Part shown: piece after piece, positions 23,571 to 35,540 of the stretch | Layout of the letters: each line of letters starts with the position of its first letter | How positions within the stretch are numbered: the first letter of the stretch is position 1 | Assembly (NCBI GenBank): GCA_014898425.1 | Contig: RCSZ01000004.1 | Location: 1,984,001-2,048,000, forward strand | Origin: Botryotinia globosa | Taxonomy: Eukaryota; Ascomycota; Leotiomycetes; Helotiales; Sclerotiniaceae | DNA length: 64,000 bases | Direction: 5' to 3' | Notes under the pieces: model-generated | What the model was told of the DNA's origin: nothing | The model's database searches: none | Seen by the model: only the letters and a program-made list of their open reading frames with translations | Made by a program: the position numbers and the translations under genes

Positions 23571-23806
23571 CTAGATTGGTACGATATTAGTGGTCGTGTA
23601 GATTGAAGTGATCTATTGGTATAAGAAGAGAAAAGAAGTCCGAACACCAGCGGAAAAAGTTAAGAAAGGTGGGACATCAATATGACTTAAGGAAGGAGCG
23701 ATTGACTCTTTAGTGATGACTAGGTAAATACTGTGTTTGGAGTAGATTTTCTGCATAATTCATCTTATTGGTGATCATCATCGTAGAACCTTTGTCAATC
23801 AAACTA

Positions 23807-23883
23807 CAGCAGTAGTACTCATCAGCAGTAGTACTCATCAGCAGTAGTACTCATCAGCAGTAGTACTCATCAGCAGTACTCAT
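23807..23883. repeat. 16-bp minisatellite (cagcagtagtactcat)n
   Basis: Four exact 16-bp copies plus one shortened copy, directly downstream of the short BTB-like minus-strand ORF. Confidence 0.92.
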
Positions 23884-23971
23884 CGAGAGTCATTGCGCTT
23901 GAAGGAGAAGAGACGCCGTCTCATTCGGGACACAGCTCCATCCAGTTTTCCAACCGTGTCTGAATTCTCTA

Positions 23972-24325
23972 TTATTGATGCTTCGAAGTAGACACAAAGA
24001 GTTGGTAAAATAGTATGACATGAGTGCCAGTCTCACAATCCTCGCTATTCTCGGTAGGCTTCGTCGACCTGAGATGTGGCTCGCCGCATAGAAGACTTCG
24101 AGTATTGATCCATTCAATGAGTAATTCAATTGATTGATGATGGTCGTCGAGTATGAATAGCTGAATCTCTGGCTCATATTGACCTACGATGATCTTATCC
24201 TTGAATATTTCGACTTGCTCATTGAATAACTTTCTCCGTGCCAAACATTCTTTTCCACTCGGTCCAGCGATAATCTGAAGCCTGTTATCATGATTGAGAT
24301 ACTTCCAGTAATCAGCGCTGTGCAT
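23972..24325 (-). CDS. Short BTB-like ORF, possibly truncated or first exon
   Basis: From the ATG at 24325 the frame gives 117 aa (MHSADYWKYLNHD start). RLQIIAGPSGKECLARRK, then VEIFKDKI, then LDDHHQSIELLIEWINT resembles the first half of a fungal BTB domain, ending where the trailing helices should begin. The C-terminal ~20 residues (HVILFYQLFVSTSKHQ) look like read-through into an intron or degraded sequence. It could be the first exon of a gene continuing to 23224, a decaying gene, or a short expressed protein. It sits in the same cluster as two other BTB-like sequences. Confidence 0.4.
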   Translation of the reverse strand: MHSADYWKYLNHDNRLQIIAGPSGKECLARRKLFNEQVEIFKDKIIVGQYEPEIQLFILDDHHQSIELLIEWINTRSLLCGEPHLRSTKPTENSEDCETGTHVILFYQLFVSTSKHQ

Positions 24326-24990
24326 AGTAGATGTCCGCTCTGCCACTCATGAATTGACACTGGGAAGGTATACATCCCCTGGACATGTTGCGCTTTCTTG
24401 GAGAAGGAGGAAGATTGTGATACGAAAGTTTCTGGACTCTCGCCATCAATAGAGGACCACGTACAAAATTAATCTGAATGGGTGACGAAAGTCACTAACT
24501 CTCACATTTCCCCTTCCTTATTTTGAAAAGCCGCAGCGGGAAAAGCCCAAGTCAAAACGTCCCAAAACGACACATGGTTCATGGTAAGACTTCCTTCGTA
24601 CCGAATGGACAGACAGCTCGGTTGTTGGCTGATACTATTACACGTTAATGACCTTATAGCTGACCACCTCACGCGGTAGCCCTCATGGAATGATTTCTTC
24701 ACTTCACCAATCGAAGCTTTTTGTCTCTCTTTACAACGAACGAATCGAAAGATTCTCTCGGGTTGAGTTTCTCACAATACAAATCGTCACCGCCTTTATT
24801 GTGCTCAACTTCGATACCTACCTAGGTAGGTAAATTACATATACAGTAGAGGTTAATTCTGCCGAAATATAGCTGAAACAGGCTTAGCCTTTCGGTTTGA
24901 ACTGCGACCCCCATCTATCATCTACCATCTACCATCCACCATCCATCATCCATCAAAATCAAATATCAACCTTGACCCTTTGAAAATCAA
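24326..24990. other. Intergenic, promoter side of the RNase H gene
   Basis: No supported gene. A short CCATCTACCATCCACC-type pyrimidine-rich repeat tract lies about 35-80 bp upstream of the RNase H ATG, a common leader composition in filamentous fungi. Confidence 0.45.
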
Positions 24991-26367
24991 ATGTTGACGA
25001 AACTCAGAAAGACCACAGCATCACCATCACTTCTACGTACCTTATCACAAACACACAAGAACCTAAGCATCAAGATGAAAAAATCTCATTCACCGACGCA
25101 CAGTCAATTCCGGTCTCTTAAATATCAAGAAATGCATCCCCGAGTTCAGACATTTGATGCAGATCGATTGTTCTCCGACGGCACTCCAGTGACTCCCAAG
25201 AATATCGTCCAGTATGATAAATACAGTGGAATGTCCTACCTGGAATATCCTGGAGCCGATTTTCTGTATCACGAATCCGAAATTTGCTCCCCAACAGCAT
25301 TAGTGGTAGCCATTGATGGTGCTTGTCCTGGCAATGGAACTACACGGGCCGGAAAATCCTCCTTTGGCGTGTTTTTCGGTCCAGACTCGCCTCTTAATAC
25401 TTATGATACTATTACTCGACCATCTGGAGAAAAACATACCAATAATTATTCAGAGTTGATGGCCATGCTTCATGCACTCGAGCTCCTTAAACATCATAGC
25501 ACATTACGAAAATGGATCTCCGAACACCCCATGCCAGTCCACCATTTGCTTAAAGTAGACGTAATCATCATTACGGATTCCAAGTTCGTACATGACTCTC
25601 TTACCTTGTGGCTTCCAACCTGGTTGGAGAACGGGTTCAGGACAATTGAGGGGAGACCTGTGGTAAATCAAGATCTCATTTTACGCATTCATCACATGAT
25701 CAAGCTACTTTCGGAGGATCTCAATATCCAACTCTGGCATGTTAGAAGAGAGCATAATCGAGATGCGGATGAACTGGCTAATCGGGCACTTCGTACGCAG
25801 CCTACACATCAGGCACATTATATCGCCTCATCCAGCCTTCAACACTTCAGATCTGGCATTATCCACCGTGCTCCTCGAATAATGCATTTGGCGAATGAGA
25901 TCGAGACTTTTCGTCAAAAGAACTGCATGGAGATGCATTTGGGAGAAATAGTTATGTCGATGGTAATGGCTGGAAAAGATCGTGGAGCAAACTTCGAGAC
26001 TCTCTTTGGACCCGAATACAGGAGTGATAATTTGTACGTTATGTATCGAAAACTAAGCCGTACAGTTCTTTATCTTTCTCTAGATGAGCCTGGCCACCAT
26101 TCTTATCCTGATAGTTTTATCTGGACAGCTAGGAGTACAACGAGGTATCAACTTGCAGGCAAAAATCCTCGACCCTTTGACATATACGAGGCGAGAAAGC
26201 TACGAAAGTGGTGTATTGACAATCGATTATTCTCGGATGGGAAACGTCTCACTTCGCTGCTAGATCTTATACATAGGACTCAATCAGAATCCGGCCTTGA
26301 TGTCAGTCTCGGAAGTATTATTTTACACCATTGGGCGGAGTCCCATCATTTCAGTGATCTCATCTGA
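24991..26367 (+). CDS. RNase H-domain protein (RNase HI type)
   Basis: Single exon, 1377 nt (458 aa). The RNase H fold lies at about residues 103-268, and the four acidic catalytic positions can be seen: D109 in AIDGACPGNG, E155 in NNYSELMAMLHALE, D196 in IITDSKFVHDSL and D260 in NRDADELANRA. RNase HI cleaves the RNA strand of RNA:DNA hybrids. The first ~30 residues are basic and Ser/Thr-rich (MLTKLRKTTASPSLLRTLSQ) and could be a mitochondrial presequence, but the frame also has a Met at 29. The C-terminal ~190 residues have no recognised domain. No reverse transcriptase or integrase is attached, so this is more likely a host gene of the fungal stand-alone RNase H family than a transposon piece. 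Intact catalytic set supports activity. Confidence 0.85.
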   Translation: MLTKLRKTTASPSLLRTLSQTHKNLSIKMKKSHSPTHSQFRSLKYQEMHPRVQTFDADRLFSDGTPVTPKNIVQYDKYSGMSYLEYPGADFLYHESEICSPTALVVAIDGACPGNGTTRAGKSSFGVFFGPDSPLNTYDTITRPSGEKHTNNYSELMAMLHALELLKHHSTLRKWISEHPMPVHHLLKVDVIIITDSKFVHDSLTLWLPTWLENGFRTIEGRPVVNQDLILRIHHMIKLLSEDLNIQLWHVRREHNRDADELANRALRTQPTHQAHYIASSSLQHFRSGIIHRAPRIMHLANEIETFRQKNCMEMHLGEIVMSMVMAGKDRGANFETLFGPEYRSDNLYVMYRKLSRTVLYLSLDEPGHHSYPDSFIWTARSTTRYQLAGKNPRPFDIYEARKLRKWCIDNRLFSDGKRLTSLLDLIHRTQSESGLDVSLGSIILHHWAESHHFSDLI

Positions 26368-28475
26368 TGCCTAGATTACCAGATGCTTTTTGCTTCAGCA
26401 GAACTTCACAATTATTAATTTTCTTGCTACGATAAATTTCGACATAAATCTTAACTATTCGAACTATGTTCTCTTGCTCGGACGCCAGTATCACATAGCC
26501 CAGGAGATAAGATCTGTATCGTGTTACCATTTTTTGAATGTTCGTTCCCAACTTGGACAATGATACCATTGGTACCATCCCTGCCTACACCAACTCTCTA
26601 CTTGCTATACCATCCCACAGTATTCAGGCTACACAATTCATCCATCCAGCAAGCGAATATCGCGGCTTTCGCTCTAAAAGAAAAAAGATAAAGGAGAGAT
26701 AAACTCAAACTCCAATTTCTGTCATCCACGCACAGAGAGAGAATTGCACATACTACTCTACCATTTCACATCTTTCCAGCAATAAAAATCCGACCAAAAT
26801 ACATGTTCCCTGAACAATCCATTCGAGCATTTGGGACAATCATCGCGTCGACGTTTTTGTCAAAGGTCTTCTTCCTGTGTGGAAGGGTGATGTGAATAAG
26901 TCAGATAATATGGTTATATAGAGCATATGCTGTATCCATCTCAAAAAATCACATTTCACCTCATCCTCTTTTTATCCTACGGAGCCTTGACAAATGCCAC
27001 GACCCAAGATAACTTGTATACACACAATTTATTTCCCCCTATTCCACTCCCTCCCTCAATTTGCCACCTTATTCCCTATCACTCCACCCTCGATTCTCCT
27101 CTCGCTTTCCCCCACCCCTCTCACATCACATCTCCTGCCCATCCCCTCCACTCCCCCTCCTCTTCTATGAAATTTCTCTCAATAAAGTCCAAATCACCGC
27201 CGCCCCATCAACAATTGACACAATACTCCTCTCTTTTCTCCTTCCAAAATTCCTCGCCACTGCTAAATCTGTATACACATCACATAAATACCCAGTTTTC
27301 CAACCTTCCAATTTCCAATAAAGACATACACATACACCAAACCAAATCACATCATATCACATGAACCCCTTCTTTCTATCTAACTCTCTAAGCATTCAAA
27401 AGAAGACAGATATCGCGGATCCGTAAATGAAATGAGAGGAGGAAGGATAGTAGATGTGTTTTTGGAAATTTGATAATTTGGGGTTCATATCTATTATCAA
27501 TAAACATTCTAATGATTGTATTTCTCAACTCTTAGTAATTAATAATTAATAATCAAGATTCACTATTCAATACGCAATAATAAAATATTATCAAAATTCA
27601 AATCTTAATCTTTTGTTTAAATGATAGTTTCAATTTAATTTAATTCAAATTAATTTGTTTACTTATTTATTTTTCTTTATTTTAAATTGAATTAAAGTAA
27701 AGTAAAACAAGTAAATATATATATATATAAAGTAAATAAAAATATTCCTAATTTAAATTCATGATTATTCGAGGGAGAGAGAGTATATATTATATATTAT
27801 ATATATATATATTTATTCTTATTTCATTTCTTCATCCTCTAACCTACTGCTTACTCCCACTACACCCCCTCCCCCTCCTCACCCTAATATTTCAAAGCCC
27901 TTTCCTTCTACTCTTCTATCCATTCATTATTTCTCAAGAATAAAGAAAGTAATAAATATAAAACATAACTTTCAACTATCTTATTTAAATTATATAATCA
28001 TATCGGTAATTATCCTGTCACATATCCTCTCACACGGACGTCTAAAAAGGAATGTAAATTTCACCCATACCCATTGTCCTTTCTAACGAGTAGGTATACA
28101 ACGGTACCCGGATATTCTTCTTCCTTATCGTGTCTCTCATGTTGGATACGCACAAAGCAGCACCCAACCATCTATGCCAAACTCCATTAAACATTATTCC
28201 CACTCGCATGAAATCCCATCTTCTGTGGGATCCGTTACTACAACTGCATTCTGATGATCGTAGCTATCGCTGCTCGAATATGACCAGAAGATTCGAGTGA
28301 TCGAAGAGGTTTATTGTATCTCGATTCTCGAAATGTCTTCGGAGATTCAGAGCTCTTGATTATCAAACTGCAGGCAATATTGGAGACGACTTCAATGACA
28401 TGGAATTCCCAACTCATTGAAATTTCTCAACAGACTTTGTCCAGCCCGGTAGCATCAGAAGTGTTTCCACACAAC
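26368..28475. other. Intergenic, AT-rich and pyrimidine-rich, no gene
   Basis: About 2.1 kb. 26.9-27.4 kb is a C/T/A-rich stretch giving long but low-complexity Pro/Ser/His ORFs. 27.48-27.83 kb is extremely AT-rich with TA dinucleotide runs (27716-27728, 27783-27812). No domain or splice structure supports coding. Confidence 0.55.
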
Positions 28476-29703
28476 TCAAATCCTTCTCGACAACAGACAC
28501 TCGTCAATAGGTTGTTTCAATTCCTTCTTTTCTTCACCACAATACCACCCCTCATCAACCAATTCCTGTTCTTTCTTCCTCCACGAAGAATATTTACTAG
28601 CCGATTTATAGTCAAGATCTCCCAAACGAGCTTCTATAACCTGTGAATTCTTATTCATACGAACGTACAAAGAACAATCTCTGAGGGTCATCGCCACGCA
28701 AAGCTCATGCGATGCTTTATCCGACTTCAACGATCCTTTACGATCATACTCTGTTTGGAGATCGCGAAGCCGTTTTAATAAAGGATCTTCGTGGATCCAC
28801 TTTGCAAGTGATTGAACGGCAGATGATTCACGAGTTTTGTGTAATATATGTGAAGCAGATGCCTCATAGTTTGCGAACTTTAACTTGGGGTCATCATCGG
28901 TAAGTTTGAGTGGACAAAGATATGATTGGAGATCAGTATTTTTCCTTTCTTCTCCGAATGCGATCCGGCGTGCGTGAAGTGCACAAGTACGACATCTTAT
29001 GGCTTTCGGTGGCATTTCATGGGATGGAGAGAGCCATTTTGGTTTAAATTCTACGACGGTTTCTTGTAATGATTTCCCTGTGAATTATTAATACACGCAG
29101 CGACAAAAGAGAAACCATCAACGTACTTGGTGTCATATCTGTTACCAGAAGACCATAATCGTCTTTCGCTAAGAAAGTACCACTTTGTGCTCTTGAACGA
29201 TAAAATTTCCCTTTTGGCGGTGGAGCAAGATGACTCGAGGTAGATGTACCACCGGGGTTGTCAAAACGTCTGAGATCGGTATTCAATCCAGGAATCACAT
29301 TGAGATGACCAATGTAGACCAATTCTTGAGTAACTAATTGTCCTGGTTTGAATAGGGGTAAGATATATCCGAGCCATTGCTGATGTGAAACTGCAGTTGG
29401 GGCTGTAGTGGGAACATCTTTCCGAAGACGTAACAATTTTCCTGGAGAAATTTAGGACCATGGTGATAGCATAGCATAAAAGCATGAAGATGTATTGTTC
29501 CATATGATTTGTAGCAAAGGAAGTGTAGAAAAATTACCAGAGAGATGTTCTAATTCTTGATGACCCTTGTCCAGTTCGGCAATGTCTTGTGATCCTGGAT
29601 CAACCGTGATTTGATATATAACATTCGCAGCCCCTTCTGCAAGAACTTTGATACTTATATGGCTGTTGGGGAGATGAAAAGGTTGAATTGACAAAGGATT
29701 CAT
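28476..29703 (-). CDS. IPK1: Inositol-pentakisphosphate 2-kinase
   Basis: Makes inositol hexakisphosphate (phytate) by phosphorylating the 2-position of Ins(1,3,4,5,6)P5 with ATP; in yeast the product supports mRNA export. Exons 29703-29538, 29441-29127 and 29077-28476 join to 1083 nt (360 aa) over introns of 96 and 49 bp. Family motifs in order: nucleotide-loop EGAANVIY (23-30), KLLRLRK (57-63), LVTDMTP near 155, EFKPKWL (170-176, the E-x-K-P-K box), the Cys-rich RCRTCALHAR near 189, and YLCPLKL near 215. The splice junctions restore the RLRK and EFKPK motifs exactly, which supports the model. Length suits fungal IPK1 proteins. The start ATG directly precedes the conserved N-terminal strand. 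Confidence 0.92.
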
Positions 29704-30737
29704 TATTATTTGTATTTATATCAAATTAATTTGAATGGAAAATTGGGGAAAATACGACAGAGAAATGACTGCGGAATGACTGAGGAATGAATGAGTGGAA
29801 CAACTGAAGAATAGAAACTGGATTGGGTCTTGTGAAATAACTGGAGCGAATGAAACTTACTAAGTAATGCGTCATATCAGGCTTCTTCCGTTCACCGTAA
29901 TCCAAATTTAGCTTAGGCGCAAATGACGCTTGGACATTTAGTGGTGGAGGGAAAGACAAGCTGAGTCATGAAGTTGGGTGAAGTGGGAGGTATGGATGGA
30001 ATTATTGAAGAAAAGATGAGAGCCGATAGGGAATGGAAAGGTGGAAGGAATTTGAGTAAGAGAATTCGAAGGAGATGGAGGTGGAGGGGGAATCAAAAAG
30101 GGTGAAAATACATCTAGAGGTGCAGTAATAATATTGCCAAGCCGCGGTGATATAAAACTCTGTACTCGTAGGTATTGAATCGAACGATACTGAGCATTTG
30201 TGCTTCAAGACCGTACGATATGAAGGCCCGCAGCATAACATTTGGACTCTCGAGTTGGGCTCAGTTACTGCCCATGGGTCGAATGCAATCCTGAGTAGAC
30301 TAGAGACCAAGGGAAAGAAGTGAGATTGAATGAGATGGTTGGCTATTTTAAGGTCGAGTAAACATGGAAGGCTATCATCATATTCACATATGGAAGCTTG
30401 ACGTGTGAGTGAGACTTATGAAATCATAGGTCTGGTATCACTGGAGAGGATGGGGTGAAGAAGATGTCTCTTCCACTGTGTTCCCATGTTTCTGCCGGCA
30501 TCGCCCTTCAACGGGATAGAAACCTCGGCGTTATTGATGTTGTGATTTGAAACAGAGATCTGTGATATGATACTGTATCCTGTATATTGTATTGACGCTG
30601 CAAATCACACAAGAATACTTATGCGTGATCCACCAATCATCATGTACCCTTTATGTTGGCGACAATTGAAGGAATGACCTTGAAGCCAAATGATGAGAAT
30701 GCTGCATGAAGAGAGATGTTGGGCTAGGATTGCCATG
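29704..30737. other. Intergenic, IPK1 promoter side
   Basis: No supported gene. The stretch next to 29703 is presumed promoter and leader of IPK1. Minus-strand ORFs at 29726-30310 are short and without recognisable domains. Confidence 0.45.
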
Positions 30738-30785
30738 GAACTTTCTATAGAACTTTCTATAGAACTTTCTATAGAACTTTCTATA
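30738..30785. repeat. 12-bp minisatellite (gaactttctata)4
   Basis: Four exact tandem 12-bp copies. Confidence 0.95.
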
Positions 30786-31227
30786 TGATTGAGTGTCCAT
30801 CCTCGTTTGAAGGGTACTAGGAGGTGAGAAGATGAAGAAAGGCGGAGATGCGGAGTATAAGATGGACTACATCAAACTAAGATCTCTCGACTGAGAGGCT
30901 CTACCGATGTAATGAATGTCAAGTGACTTTACATTCTACATCGACATTGTCGAATATTTCTGATAACTAGATGTAAGAAGCATTGTTACCAATTCATCTC
31001 ATGTATCGAGGATTGAAGTAATAAGTGTTGATGATCAGATGAAGTAAGACAGATGTTGGTCAATGTTTAAGGTTGTAATACAAGTCCGATGTCAATCAAA
31101 CATACATGGGATGAAAAGAACTGGGGGGGATATGATTATGATGGAAGAGGGTGAATATTAAATATGCATGATCAATTAATTATACAAGGAAATTAATATG
31201 CCTTGGGCAGGTGGTGAACATTGGAGT

Positions 31228-31443
31228 AGAAGTTATAGAAGTTATAGAAATTATAGAAGTTATAGAAATTATAGAAGTTATAGAAATTATAGAAATTATA
31301 GAAGTTATAGAAATTATAGAAATTATAGAAATTATAGAAGTTATAGAAATTATAGAAATTATAGAAATTATAGAAATTATAGATATTATAGATATTATAG
31401 AAATTATAGAAATTATAGAAATTATAGAAATTATAGAAATTAT
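31228..31443. repeat. 9-bp minisatellite (agaaRttat)24
   Basis: About 24 tandem 9-bp units, agaagttat or agaaattat with a few agatattat variants, without interruption. The unit is a multiple of three and lacks a stop in at least two plus-strand frames, so it produces spurious long ORFs (Tyr/Arg/Asn and Ile/Glu repeats). Confidence 0.95.
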
Positions 31444-31913
31444 AGATCGGGGAAATTCCTTGCTAGGTTTTAAATAGAAATTTCTTTTCCTCTTTTTCTA
31501 TTTTTTCTATTTACGAGGTAATAAATGATTCCCGACTGGGTCTCATATTATTAATCAATGGGAATGAGTGGTCAGAGCACATTTGAGTCTGTGCGTTGAA
31601 TGAAGTAAAGTCAAGTGAAGTGAGGGGAAAGAAATGAAAAAAATATAAAAAAATATATAATGACGAAAAGATGTAATATATACATATATACATGTATATA
31701 TAGAGATTCATATATACCTACGTAATATCTATATATATAATATATAATTGTTATATTCCGAGTGAATGACCTCCCTAGGTATGTCTCTATCGTATCAAAT
31801 GCATTTCCGGACATCGGATAAATGACATTCACATACGGTTACAGGAAGCGAGGTATTATATTATCACTTTTTATATTCAGGAACCATCCATATCTTGTCC
31901 CTCTCATATATAC

Positions 31914-31915
<2 letters not shown>

Positions 31916-31954
<39 letters not shown>
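31916..31954. repeat. (AC)n microsatellite upstream of MDM34
   Basis: About 19 CA dinucleotides, some 340 bp upstream of the MDM34 start, followed by CCAAT and CTCTTC tandem runs (about 32007-32062) in the presumed leader. Confidence 0.95.
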
Positions 31955-31958
<4 letters not shown>

Positions 31959-32291
31959 AATAACATTGAAGATTTATCTTCTTGTCAAGTTCATATTCAT
32001 ATCATAACATCCAATCCAATCCAATCCTTTCATCCTCTTCCTCTTCCTCTTCCTCTTTCCCTCTTCATCAATCGTTACGTCACACGATTATCAATCCATC
32101 ACATCAAAAAGCCTTTTTGCTCGCACGATCAAATCCATCACAAATATCTTTCGAGGCAACATCTCCTTCCATGAAGCTCCAGTAAGCTTCAAATCAATCA
32201 AGAACTTCATCGACATCGATCCATCCTTCCTCAAACGACCTACTCTTGCGTAGGACCCGTTTTGTTCGTCGACATCTAATGTTATATCAAC

Positions 32292-34250
32292 ATGGCTTTC
32301 AATTTTAACTGGTCGCCTCTCACGGCAGATGCGGAATTCTATCAAAGAGCTCAAGAGATGCTCACGGCAGCTCTCAATAAATCTCCCAAGCCTCCCATCA
32401 TAAAAGATGATATTCTCGTCAACGAATTAAATTTGGGTTCGGTCCCGCCCGATTTGGAAATATTGGAGATTGGGGATTTGGCAGAAGATAGATTTAGGGG
32501 AATCTTCAAGATGTGCTATTCTGGGGACGCTTTCTTGACTTTGAAAACAAGAGTTCAGGTACGTTGATGGTCGTCTTTTTCGTCGCGGTCGCGGTCGCGG
32601 TCGCTGTCGTCGTCGTCGTCGTTATACTTTACATTTTTACCTCCTCCGCATAAACCCTTTATTCTCCCACTTTTGTTGGAACGTTTCGTCGAACGATAAA
32701 TGAGTTGTCATTGCAGAATTGTCGACGCGCATAGAGGGGAAATGGTCTTTTAATTTCACCACTTAACTTGCATATCGCATATGCTTGACATAGACCTATA
32801 ATCCATAGCTAATATATCAATATAGGCGAATCCGCTAAACAATCATTTGTTCTCGAAACCTTCATTCACATCTCCACAACCCCTCGCGGCAGATGCGGGG
32901 CTCACCATCCCTTTACAAATTACACTGTCCGATATCAAATTGTCGGCTTTCATCATTGTGGTATTTTCAAAGTCCAAGGGATTAACCTTGGTTTTTCGAA
33001 ATGATCCCCTCGAATCCCTCAAAGTCTCCTCTACCTTTGACTCGATACCGTTCATCAAGGATTATTTACAGAAGGAAATCGAGCAACAGTTGAGGACTTT
33101 GATGATGGATGAATTGCCTGCTATCATTCACAGATTGTCATTGAGATTGTGGTGTCCAGAATATAGAGCAAAAGAAGACCAAGACATGGCCGACGCAGCG
33201 AAGAAAGCGAAAGACGAGGTGGCAATAGATCCATTTGCAAGTCCACCACAAGATGCTGTCGATGCCCGTGGAAATGTTTTAGATGCGACTGAGATTTCCA
33301 ATTTATCATTAGACGGTGGATCAGAGATCCACTCCTTGTTCTCACAGAAAAATTTACTTCGATTAGCGGCACTTACCAACTCGCATCGCACACTGTCACT
33401 CTTTACTCCTTCTATCCGAGACGCGGTATTCCGAGCATGGGCACCTTCTGAAAGAGGAGACTCGGCTGGAACTACCACACCAGCAACTCCATCTCTTCAC
33501 AGGCCTCAATCATCTCTCGGAGGTCAAAGTACAACTTACACATTCTCGAATAGAAACTCCGATGACGGTCACGGCGGAATACCATCCAGACCATCGCTGG
33601 TCAATATGAATTCAGCCACAACAGGGTTAAGTCTTGGTGCCAATCGAGGTTCAAGATCACATCCTACGAGGAAGAAGAAGAATAGAGTGGTGAACTTGAG
33701 GAAACCCAAAACTACTGATAGTAGTGAGAGTGGCGAAAGCGAGGCCGCTTCGACGACTACAGCATCCGAATCAACTGTTCCATCTCGTATTCCCGAGGAG
33801 CCAGAAGATCTTCCAGATACTCCACCATTCGGAAAGGTGCGATTCAATAGTATTGATCTTGGAGACTCGCCGAAGAAACTTCAACCATCTCGTTCTATGA
33901 CTCCTGAACAAGTCAAGATGGATCAAGTTCCAACACTCACCGTGGAACCTTCTACTCCAATCAACACGCAACAACAGAAGCGACCAGCTTATAATCAATC
34001 AGCGTTCACTTCATACACCCCAGAAAAGTCAGCGACTACTCCACCACATACACCATTCTCATATCCACATGGACTCCACTTCTCGACAACCGAATCACCA
34101 TCAGGAATTCTCGAACAAGCTTGGATCATGAAGATGGCTTCTGAACTTGCACGTCGTCAACATGACGACAAAGCCGCTCGCCAAGGGTTCTGGTCTACAT
34201 CAAGCAATGGAGATGATGCTCCCCCAGCCTATGAACCAAAAGCCTTGTAA
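32292..34250 (+). CDS. MDM34: Mdm34, ERMES complex subunit (mitochondrial outer membrane)
   Basis: Mdm34 is an SMP-domain lipid-transfer subunit of the ER-mitochondria encounter structure (with Mmm1, Mdm12, Mdm10) and keeps mitochondrial shape and lipid exchange. Exons 32292-32558 and 32826-34250, joined over a 267-bp intron, give 1692 nt (563 aa). The start [10 protein letters not shown] is the classic Mdm34 N-terminus. The SMP domain covers about residues 1-200: [20 protein letters not shown], then a glycine-poor beta region, then LRLWCPEYR. The C-terminal two-thirds is Ser/Thr/Pro-rich and disordered, with a basic [17 protein letters not shown] patch and PPAYEP near the end (a PY-type motif; yeast Mdm34 has PY motifs recognised by Rsp5). 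Identification is secure. Confidence 0.96.
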
Positions 34251-35166
34251 CGTAGGCTATATTACATTCAATTCAACCCATGTATAACATTTCGACTCTT
34301 TCCTTTGTGTCATTTCACGGGAGTTTCATGGGAATAATTACGGACTTACGAACACTCCACTCTTTTGTGTTTTTGGAAGTACCTAATATTGATAAAAACT
34401 TTGGTGCTGCGATTTAGCGAGCTTCCTTTTTTTGCTGGTCAAAAGACATGCTATACCTCATGGGAGGTTTGGCATAATTTGAATTTATGGATTTTGGGAT
34501 GGGATGGGTCAGGCAGGAAAGGGGATGGTATATCAATATTCTGGGTGGTTTCGGTAGTAGGTACACAAAAGTTGGTTCTCGAGGATTGTTTCGTTGCGAG
34601 CGATTTGGTTGCTGAGGGGTTGTTGAGTCCTGATTTTTAAATGTTTGTGTGGGTTGGGATGAAGAGGGGGGGGGAGTGGAAGTTGTTTTGAATTTTATAT
34701 ACGCACGGGACTTTACGATTCCTTTCCTTGCAAATCGTTTTGAGCGATACTTCTCGCCTACTAACGAATTTCTTTTGTCTTTGCCACCTTGAAGATACCT
34801 TTCTTGTTTTGGTTCCGATTGTATGATCATTTTAGAGGAGAAGTTTTTGGAGACAAAGATTGGAGATGAGATAAAGTACAATTATACCGAGATCTGATCT
34901 ATATTCATTCGTTTATGTGGTTGATAGCTGTGATTTTGTGAATGTTGGGTGATAGTTAATACATCTTCTGTAAATCACCCTTTCCTTTCCGTCGTTGTTG
35001 AATCGCTATCACTAACCACCTTGTCTTTCAAGAGTAGGCGGTATATCAGATATCGGATGTCTGGCATTTGGTCGATTAGGAGTATTCGTTCATTCGGAAT
35101 CTATACATGTTCATGGGTAATGCGAAGATGTAGAATTTTGGAATGTGGAAGGGGTTTGTGAGATTG
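34251..35166. other. Intergenic, 3' flank of MDM34
   Basis: No supported gene; low-complexity stretches such as a G run near 34668 produce the only long ORFs. Confidence 0.45.
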
Positions 35167-35194
35167 GAGGGAGGAGGGAGGAGGGAGGAGGGAG
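35167..35194. repeat. 7-bp repeat (ggaggga)4
   Basis: Four tandem purine-only 7-bp units; on the plus strand this is G-rich. Confidence 0.9.
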
Positions 35195-35208
35195 ATGTAA
35201 GTGAGATG

Positions 35209-35431
35209 TAGATATAGATATAGATATAGATATAGATATAGATATAGATATAGATATAGATATAGATATAGATATAGATATAGATATAGATATAGATATA
35301 GATATAGATATAGATATAGATATAGATATAGATATAGATATAGATATAGATATAGATATAGATATAGATATAGATATAGATATAGATATAGATATAGATA
35401 TAGATATAGATATAGATATAGATATAGATAT
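35209..35431. repeat. Hexanucleotide microsatellite (tagata)~37
   Basis: About 223 bp of uninterrupted TAGATA/ATAGAT hexamers, unusually long and pure. The Arg-Tyr ORF crossing it is an artefact of the repeat. Confidence 0.97.
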
Positions 35432-35480
35432 TAAAAATGTAGTATCTATATGTTTATGATATTTCTGATTTTCTGGGAGG

Positions 35481-35540
35481 TGAGTTGAGGTGAGTTGAGG
35501 TGAGTTGAGGTGAGTTGAGGTGAGTTGAGGTGAGTTGAGA
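35481..35540. repeat. 10-bp minisatellite (tgagttgagg)6
   Basis: Six tandem decamers; the last differs at its final position. Confidence 0.95.

Noticed and set aside
24991..26367. RNase H gene as a retrotransposon fragment
   Set aside because: Frame fully intact, four catalytic acids present, no reverse transcriptase, LTR or RIP signature around it.
26927..27364. 145-codon plus-strand ORF
   Set aside because: Low-complexity pyrimidine-rich DNA, no domain, no splice partners; more likely noncoding.
31198..31477. Two overlapping ORFs of Tyr/Arg/Asn or Ile/Glu repeats
   Set aside because: Produced by the 9-bp minisatellite having no stop in those frames.
35201..35434. Arg-Tyr repeat ORF
   Set aside because: Produced by the TAGATA microsatellite.
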